A stretch of 19,434 nt of DNA from an uncultured Lachnospiraceae bacterium (GTDB taxonomy: Bacteria > Bacillota > Clostridia > Lachnospirales > Lachnospiraceae). This document shows, one piece after another, positions 13,650 to 19,434 of this stretch. Location of the stretch: positions 1 to 19,434 of the forward strand of contig CAJLUP010000024.1 of NCBI GenBank assembly GCA_905209865.1, read 5' to 3'. How positions within the stretch are numbered: the stretch's first letter is position 1; the number at the start of each line of letters is the position of its first letter. The notes beneath the pieces are model-generated. The model had not been told where the DNA came from, ran no database searches, and was given only the letters and a program-made list of their open reading frames with translations. The position numbers were made by a program, and so were the translations under genes.

Positions 13650-14342
13650 ATGAAACGAGGAAAGAAATATATCGAAGCTGCAAAACTGATCGAGAGAGGA
13701 AACCTCTACGAAAAAGAAGAAGCGGTAGCATTAGTGAAAAAAGCAGCAACAGCAAAGTTTGACGAGACAATCGAAGCTCACATCAGAACAGGTTGTGACG
13801 GACGTCATGCAGATCAGCAGATCCGTGGCGCTGTAGTTCTTCCGCACGGAACAGGTAAAAAAGTTCGTATTCTTGTATTTGCAAAAGATGCAAAAGCAGA
13901 GGAAGCAAAAGCGGCAGGAGCTGACTTTGTAGGTGGAGACGAGCTTATTCCGAAGATCCAGAATGAAGGATGGCTTGATTTTGACGTAGTTGTAGCTACA
14001 CCGGATATGATGGGTGTTGTAGGACGTCTCGGACGTGTACTTGGACCGAAAGGTCTTATGCCGAACCCGAAAGCCGGAACAGTTACGATGGATGTAACAA
14101 AAGCGATCAACGATATCAAAGCCGGTAAAATCGAGTACAGACTTGACAAAACAAATATTATCCATGTTCCGATCGGTAAAGCATCCTTTACTGAGGAACA
14201 GTTAGCGGACAACTTCCAGACGCTTATCGATGCAATCAATAAGGTAAGACCTGCAGCAGTTAAAGGTCAGTATTTGAAGAGCATTACGCTTACATCTACA
14301 ATGGGACCTGGAGTGAAGGTAAACCCGATGAAACTTGCATAA
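13650..14342 (+). CDS. rplA: 50S ribosomal protein L1
   Basis: Ribosomal protein uL1 of the L1 stalk and the usual translational repressor of its own operon. The 230-residue protein has the typical length, starting MKRGKKYIEAAKLIE, with GAVVLPHGTGKKVRILVFA, MMGVVGRLGRVLGPKGLMPN and TLTSTMGPGVKVNP at the C-terminus. ATG follows AAGGAGGT at 9 nt. The expected partners rplJ and rplL are absent; a 410-nt non-coding region and a glycosidase gene follow. Confidence 0.98.
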   Translation: MKRGKKYIEAAKLIERGNLYEKEEAVALVKKAATAKFDETIEAHIRTGCDGRHADQQIRGAVVLPHGTGKKVRILVFAKDAKAEEAKAAGADFVGGDELIPKIQNEGWLDFDVVVATPDMMGVVGRLGRVLGPKGLMPNPKAGTVTMDVTKAINDIKAGKIEYRLDKTNIIHVPIGKASFTEEQLADNFQTLIDAINKVRPAAVKGQYLKSITLTSTMGPGVKVNPMKLA

Positions 14343-14350
14343 TTAAAGCA

Positions 14351-14401
14351 ATATACGAACGAGGCAGTACATCTTAGCATGTGCTGCCTCGTTTGCTGTA
14401 T
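14351..14401 (+). terminator. long stem-loop at the end of the rplA operon
   Basis: AACGAGGCAGTACAT (14358-14372) pairs with 14379-14393 (15 pairs, one G-U) around a 6-nt loop. Pairing extends outward to 14351/14401 with one bulge, about 22 pairs in all. Only three T residues follow the core stem and no U tract follows the full stem, so it may protect or process the 3' end rather than be a classical terminator. A weaker AAGCCCTTT/AAAGGGGTT pairing (14462-14505) follows. Confidence 0.6.
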
Positions 14402-14547
14402 GGCGACCGCTTACAATCCCGGAATGCGCGAATAGTAAAATTGACAATTTTTTAAAAGAAAAAGCCCTTTAAAAGCCTTTTTTCTGTGTGAAAAAGAAAG
14501 GGGTTATTGTTAAAAATCACAAAAAATCGTGTGCTAGATAAAAAATG

Positions 14548-14576
14548 TTGAGTTTTATGAGGAAAAAAATTATAAT
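14548..14576 (+). promoter_or_regulatory. sigma-A promoter for the GH20 gene
   Basis: TTGAGT (14548-14553) and perfect TATAAT (14571-14576) are 17 nt apart. The start would be near 14583, leaving a leader of about 170 nt. Confidence 0.7.
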
Positions 14577-14582
14577 AATAAA

Positions 14583-14752
14583 AGAGTCATTATCGGGAAG
14601 TTGTGTCTTTTTGTATCGACTCTGACTAAACGAGGATATAAACTCTTCGTTGAGTGTTTATCATTGAGAGTTTATCAGTAGTAATAACGAGAGAAGTGCG
14701 AAAAACGTGTTTTCTCTCGTTAAAAATTTCTAAGAAAGCAGAGAGGTAGAAA
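14583..14752 (+). promoter_or_regulatory. structured 5' leader of the GH20 gene
   Basis: The leader holds AGAGTC/GACTCT (14583-14588 with 14618-14623), a hairpin 14635-14645 with 14652-14662 (9 of 11 paired, loop TTCGTT), and a hairpin TAACGAGAGAA/TTCTCTCGTTA (14685-14695 with 14712-14722) ending about 20 nt before the ribosome site (AGAGGT, 14742-14747). GAGTGTTTATCA (14652-14663) recurs as GAGAGTTTATCA (14666-14677), so an alternative partner arm exists. Confidence 0.5.
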
Positions 14753-17700
14753 ATGGGAAGGAACATGAAAAAGTTAACCCGCGTCGGCGCGGGAGCGCTT
14801 GCCGGAGTAATGGTCTTCGGATTGGCAGCTCCGCTTGCACCTCTGAGCGTTGAGGCGGCAGACGAATTGGTCAATTTGGCGATTGGTTCAACAGCGACGG
14901 CAAGCGACAGTGAGACAAATTATTATGGTGCAGATAAAGCTGTCGACGGTATTGTCAACAGAACCGCAGGAAAGCAAGATCAATCCCGCTGGGCAACGAA
15001 TACAGGCGGAGATGCAGATGCGAAGTGGCTTAAGATTGATTTGAAAGAGGAAAAAACATTTCAGTCTTTTGTCCTTGCATGGGAGAGAAGAAACATTACA
15101 GGATATAAGATCCAGATCTCTGAGACAGGTGAAGACAATTCCTGGGAAGATGTTTACACAAAGACAGGGAATAGCCACATTTCCAACATAAATGAAAATA
15201 TTCATTTGCCGGAAGCAAAGACAGCGCGGTATGTACGTTTGTATATTGACGGATATACGGCGAACGCGGCAGACGATCAGACGAACTGGAAATCCGTTTC
15301 CCTGTATGACTTCCAGATTTATGCAAACGAGATTCCTGATACAGTTCTTCCGGATGAGAACTACTGCTTAGAAGGAACTGCCGAGGCAAGTAACTTTGAG
15401 GAAACGTCATCTGAGCCGGGGAAACAAGGTCCGGCAAAAGCGATTGACGGAGATTTGACAACGCGCTGGGCAACAGAAAGTGATGGAAAAGGAACGACAG
15501 CGCGTACTCTGACAGTGAAGCTTCCGGCGGCGCAGTGGGTGCAGTACGTTAAAATTAACTGGGAAATGCCGGCAAGCGGAGTACCGACTCCGAAGAAATA
15601 TACGATTGAAGCGGCAGAGAAAGAAGGCGGCGAATTTAAAGTTGTCCATACAAACAACGAGCAGGTTACGAAAGCTGAGCAGATTATCGAGTTAGAAACT
15701 CCTGTATGGGCGAAAGAACTGAAACTGAACGTAACGGAGTACGGAGCGGCGACAGGAAGCTGGTACAATGTTTCCGTAGCAGAGTTCAGCGCATATGCCG
15801 TTAAGCCGGAGTCAGATGTTATTGACGGGAATGCAACGGCAAAACAGATCGCGGACAAACTGGCAGCTCCGACCGTAAAAGCTGATAAAACCGGATTAGA
15901 ATGGCAGGAAGTGCCGGAAGGCGTTACAGTAGAATTCCTTGCAGATTATGAGCAGATCGTCGGAAGAGACGGCAAGATCTATCAGCCTCTTACGCAGACG
16001 AAAGTGAAAGGAATTTATAAAGTAACAAAAGGCAATGAGACGGCAGAAGGAGCAACAGAGCACACAGTTACAATTCCGGGTAAATATGACAATGCAGGAA
16101 CGAATGCGAAACCGGTCGTAATTCCGGAACTGGCAGAGTGGTACGGCGGAACAGAAGCCGGAACTGTTAAGATCGGTGAAGGCACAAAGATCGTTTACAA
16201 AGACGCGGCATTTAAAGCGGCTGCAGAAGCTCTTGCAGAAGATTACAAAGCAGAGTACGGTGTTGATCTTCAGGTCGTTGACAGCGGCGAAGATGCAGGA
16301 GATATCGTTTTTGCAAAAGATGATAAAAACGGACTTGGCGAAGAAGGCTATATCATGGAGATGGATGATAAGGTAAATGTGAAGGCAGAGCAGGCGCAGG
16401 GCGCTTATTGGTCAACACGTTCCATTCTCCAGATTGTGAAATTGAACAATGGTGAGATTCCGAAAGGTATTACGAAAGATTATCCGAAGTTTAAAGTTAG
16501 AAGCTTTAGTTTGGATGTGGCCCGTAAACCGGCGTCTCTTGATTCTCTGGAAGATTTTGTGGATGCAATGGCATACTATAAGATGAATGATTTCCAAGTT
16601 CATTTGAATGATAACCTGATCTTCTATGAAAGTTTTACAAACGCAGAAGTTGCCCGTGAGAGAGCATATACAGGTTTCCGTCTTGAATCCAGCATTAAAG
16701 AGGGCGGAGAAAACAAGAAAGATCTGACAAATGAAGATTTGTTCTATACGAAGGAAGCTTTCAAGAACTTTATCGAGGAGTCTGAGGCACAGGGCGTAAG
16801 CATTGTACCGGAAATCGATGCTCCGGGACATTCGGGAGCATTTACAAAGGTTCGTCCGGATCTGATGCTTCCGCAGAATAAAGTAGTAAGTGGAGTTGCA
16901 AACAGAGCAGGAGAACAGTTTGATTTAAGTGGAGATGTAACATCACCGGACAGCCAGTACAGTAAGAGCCTTAAATTTGTGCAGGGCGTATGGGATGAAT
17001 ACTTGACAGACAATATGTTTGATGACAGCATGACAGTACATATTGGAACAGATGAATACTATGGTGAAGAGAATGCGTTCCGTCATTTCTCCGATGATAT
17101 GATTAAATTTATTCAAAGCAAAGATCGTACTGTTCGCATGTGGGGAAGTTTGACTCAGCTTGACGGAGACGGAACAGTTCCGGTAACAAGTGATAATGTA
17201 CAGTTGAATGTGTGGAATACAGGATATTCGAATCCGAAGCAGATGTATAACGATGGATTTGATCTTATTAATACATTGGACGGCACTCTTTACATGGTTC
17301 CGAATGGAAGCGGCGGCAAAGGCGGATATGGGGATTACCTGAATACAGAAAGCCTTTACACAAGCTGGATTCCGAATAACATGGGCGGAACAATCATTCC
17401 GGCAGGATCTGATCAGATGCTCGGAAGTACGTTTGCAATCTGGAATGACAATATCGACACAGCGGCACAGGGTATTTCGGAAGTTGATAACTTTGAGCGT
17501 TTTGAGGATGCGCTTCCGGTTCTTGCAAGCAAAGGCTGGGGCGAAGGCGAAGATCTTACTTTTGCAGACCTTACTAAGAAGACGGAAGATCTTGGAGATG
17601 CTCCGGGAAGCAATCCGTACTTTGAAGAAACAGCAGACAAAGACGGTAAATATATGTCTTACGGTTTCGATAATAAAGAAGATGCTTCCGAAAGTAACAG

Positions 17701-19434
17701 AGATCTCGGAGAGACAAAAAATGCAGATATCGACGGCGCGCTGAAGTTAAAAGGCGGAGAGAGTTATGCAACAACTCCGATTGATAAGCTGGCAGTTGGA
17801 AACACGTTGTCATTTGATGTTACATTAACCGAAGAAGCAAGAGCAGGACAGATTCTGTTTGAAGCAGATACACCGGGCGGAGAAGATTATGTGCATGATA
17901 TCCGCATCATGGATGACGGAAGAGTCGGATTCAGAAGAGAACTTTATGATTACTACTTCGATTATAAACTTCCGGTTGGCGAGAAAGTTCATATGGAGAT
18001 CGTGACAGATACTCTGAAGACGGTATTGATCGTAGATGAAAAAGAATATCCGGCAACAGGAATTTATATCAACAGACAGACGGATAATACGGTTAGAAAA
18101 CAGGGCATTAAAAATGCAACGCTTCTTCTTCCGATCCAACGCATCGGATCAAAAACGAATTCGATTGTCGGTACGATCGACAACGTAGAAGTGAAGACGG
18201 CAGATCCGATTTCATCAAAAGATGAGTACAATAAATCAGCGTGGACGAAAGTAGCTGTTGATACAGAGACGACTTATAATCAAACAGAGGGTCTTTTTAA
18301 ATATGCGTTCGATGGAAAAACGAATACGATTTGGCATTCAAACTGGCAGGGTGCAACAGATCAACTGAAACCGCAGGGAAGTTTTGATCAAATCGGCGGA
18401 GAGATCAATCTCGGTCAGAAATATACGATCAATCAGTTCTCCTTTACACCGAGACAGGGAACGGCAAGCGGGCAGGTAACAAAAGCTGATTTGTATGTGA
18501 AGGCAAATGAAAGCGACGAGTGGGTGAAGGTTGCAGAAGACAAAGAGTTTGCTGCTGATGCATCCAAGAAGACGATCTATTTTGATGAGCAGGAAGTCCA
18601 GTTTGTGAAATTTGTTGCGAAAGCATCTAACGATGGATGGGTAGCTGTATCTGAGTTTGATATTGACAACGAAAAAGTAAAAGAAATGACAGTCTATGTT
18701 GCAGCTCAAACAGGTGGAAAAGTTGAAAGCAGTGCAAAAGACGGAAAAGTAATGCAGCATGCAGATGTTACTGTAAAAGCAACTCCGAATAAAGATTATG
18801 AGTTTGCAGGATGGTATGATATCCTTACAGAAGAGAAAGTTTCTGATGATGCAGAATACACATTCCCTGTAGAGCTGAATACATCGTTAATCGCTCACTT
18901 TACGAAAGAAGGAGAGATACCGCAGCCAAAAGAGTGGACAGTAACGATCGATGGAACAGCACATAAAGTAAAAGATGGAGAGACTCTGAAAGTAGAAGAA
19001 CCGTCTAAAGCAGGGCATGCGTTTGCAGGATTTTATCTCGTTGGAACAGATACGGCTGTAGATTTCACGCAACCGATTACAGCTGATCTGAACGTTGAAT
19101 CACGCTTTACACAGTATAAAGTTACAGCGGTAGAGAGTGAGAACGGTACAATCACAGTCAGCGAGATGAACGATAAAGGAGAAGTAACTGTAACAGCGAA
19201 AGCGAATGACGGATACATTTTCCAAGGCTGGAAAGTAGATGGAAAAGATGCAGGAGTTCTTGGAACACCATATACATTTGTGCCGACAAAAGATACAACA
19301 GTTGAAGCTGTATATAAGAAGATGGAAGAGTCAAAAGATTATCATACAGTAATCATTGATGGAAAAGAAGTTACTGTAGAAGATGGTTCTAAGCTTACTC
19401 GTCCTGCAGATCCGGTAAAAGAAGGCTACAAATT
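14753..19434 (+). CDS. secreted multidomain GH20 glycoside hydrolase (beta-N-acetylhexosaminidase or lacto-N-biosidase type), 3' end outside window
   Basis: The frame is open for 1560 codons to the window edge. A signal peptide (1-36, cleavage near SVEA-AD) is followed by two discoidin F5/8-C domains (about 40-195 and 205-350), a linker, a GH20 N-terminal domain (about 440-575), the GH20 barrel (about 580-935), a laminin-G/concanavalin-like domain (about 965-1147), a third discoidin domain (about 1160-1310) and alternating InlB/Flg_new-type repeats from about 1313. The barrel shows FQVHLND, PEIDAPGHSG (686-695), the catalytic pair Asp767-Glu768 in HIGTDEYYG, and FAIWNDN (894-900). GH20 enzymes remove terminal N-acetylhexosamines, or lacto-N-biose, through substrate-assisted catalysis; the exact substrate is open. 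The glycan-binding domains suggest mucin or milk-type glycans. AGAGGT precedes ATG 14753 by 5 nt; ATG 14765 is an alternative. A wall anchor may lie beyond the edge. Confidence 0.9.
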   Translation, partial: MGRNMKKLTRVGAGALAGVMVFGLAAPLAPLSVEAADELVNLAIGSTATASDSETNYYGADKAVDGIVNRTAGKQDQSRWATNTGGDADAKWLKIDLKEEKTFQSFVLAWERRNITGYKIQISETGEDNSWEDVYTKTGNSHISNINENIHLPEAKTARYVRLYIDGYTANAADDQTNWKSVSLYDFQIYANEIPDTVLPDENYCLEGTAEASNFEETSSEPGKQGPAKAIDGDLTTRWATESDGKGTTARTLTVKLPAAQWVQYVKINWEMPASGVPTPKKYTIEAAEKEGGEFKVVHTNNEQVTKAEQIIELETPVWAKELKLNVTEYGAATGSWYNVSVAEFSAYAVKPESDVIDGNATAKQIADKLAAPTVKADKTGLEWQEVPEGVTVEFLADYEQIVGRDGKIYQPLTQTKVKGIYKVTKGNETAEGATEHTVTIPGKYDNAGTNAKPVVIPELAEWYGGTEAGTVKIGEGTKIVYKDAAFKAAAEALAEDYKAEYGVDLQVVDSGEDAGDIVFAKDDKNGLGEEGYIMEMDDKVNVKAEQAQGAYWSTRSILQIVKLNNGEIPKGITKDYPKFKVRSFSLDVARKPASLDSLEDFVDAMAYYKMNDFQVHLNDNLIFYESFTNAEVARERAYTGFRLESSIKEGGENKKDLTNEDLFYTKEAFKNFIEESEAQGVSIVPEIDAPGHSGAFTKVRPDLMLPQNKVVSGVANRAGEQFDLSGDVTSPDSQYSKSLKFVQGVWDEYLTDNMFDDSMTVHIGTDEYYGEENAFRHFSDDMIKFIQSKDRTVRMWGSLTQLDGDGTVPVTSDNVQLNVWNTGYSNPKQMYNDGFDLINTLDGTLYMVPNGSGGKGGYGDYLNTESLYTSWIPNNMGGTIIPAGSDQMLGSTFAIWNDNIDTAAQGISEVDNFERFEDALPVLASKGWGEGEDLTFADLTKKTEDLGDAPGSNPYFEETADKDGKYMSYGFDNKEDASESNRDLGETKNADIDGALKLKGGESYATTPIDKLAVGNTLSFDVTLTEEARAGQILFEADTPGGEDYVHDIRIMDDGRVGFRRELYDYYFDYKLPVGEKVHMEIVTDTLKTVLIVDEKEYPATGIYINRQTDNTVRKQGIKNATLLLPIQRIGSKTNSIVGTIDNVEVKTADPISSKDEYNKSAWTKVAVDTETTYNQTEGLFKYAFDGKTNTIWHSNWQGATDQLKPQGSFDQIGGEINLGQKYTINQFSFTPRQGTASGQVTKADLYVKANESDEWVKVAEDKEFAADASKKTIYFDEQEVQFVKFVAKASNDGWVAVSEFDIDNEKVKEMTVYVAAQTGGKVESSAKDGKVMQHADVTVKATPNKDYEFAGWYDILTEEKVSDDAEYTFPVELNTSLIAHFTKEGEIPQPKEWTVTIDGTAHKVKDGETLKVEEPSKAGHAFAGFYLVGTDTAVDFTQPITADLNVESRFTQYKVTAVESENGTITVSEMNDKGEVTVTAKANDGYIFQGWKVDGKDAGVLGTPYTFVPTKDTTVEAVYKKMEESKDYHTVIIDGKEVTVEDGSKLTRPADPVKEGYK

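Noticed and set aside
14441..14446. TTGACA as -35 of a promoter after rplA
   Set aside because: No acceptable -10 box at 16-18 nt; the TTGAGT/TATAAT pair further on is far better.

Overview
The window (about 19.4 kb, low to moderate GC) reads as the chromosome of an anaerobic, spore-forming Firmicute of the Lachnospiraceae type. The evidence is a spoIIR sporulation gene, strong AGGAGG ribosome sites, sigma-A promoters, the rpmG-secE-nusG-rplK-rplA order, and a very large secreted glycosidase with discoidin and InlB-type repeats like those of gut mucin foragers. A Mediterraneibacter/Ruminococcus gnavus-torques-like host is plausible, but this is inference.

Positions 1-4764 hold a forward block: the end of a LysM protein, ispE, a FadR-type GntR regulator, spoIIR, a manganese-type cation diffusion facilitator and an acyl-ACP thioesterase. 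ispE/gntR and spoIIR/CDF are separated by only 1 nt each. The spacers in this block are unusually purine-rich. A Cof-type HAD phosphatase (4787-5578, minus strand) ends convergently against the thioesterase and is divergent from cobK, an isolated precorrin-6A reductase gene.

Positions 6482-8390 are the rpsB-tsf translation unit. Its promoter is buried in the end of cobK, its leader can fold in two ways, and a hairpin terminator between the two genes probably sets their ratio. After tsf come a 27-bp-stem terminator and two 50-nt repeats. A small histidine-rich membrane protein (DUF4405-like) follows behind a perfect 11+11 palindrome, then glmM (cell-wall UDP-GlcNAc synthesis) and an AI-2E family permease gene.

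Positions 11971-14342 carry rpmG-secE-nusG-rplK-rplA. The promoter lies inside a terminator hairpin. Both rplK and rplA are preceded by near-identical 30-nt hairpins that look like L1-binding autoregulatory sites. rplJ and rplL do not follow.

From 14753 an open frame of 1560 codons runs off the right edge. It encodes a secreted family 20 glycoside hydrolase with discoidin, laminin-G-like and InlB-type repeat domains, behind its own promoter and a structured leader of about 170 nt.

I found no tRNA, rRNA, CRISPR array, insertion sequence, phage or defence genes. The most interesting signals are regulatory RNA and DNA structures rather than a new protein system.
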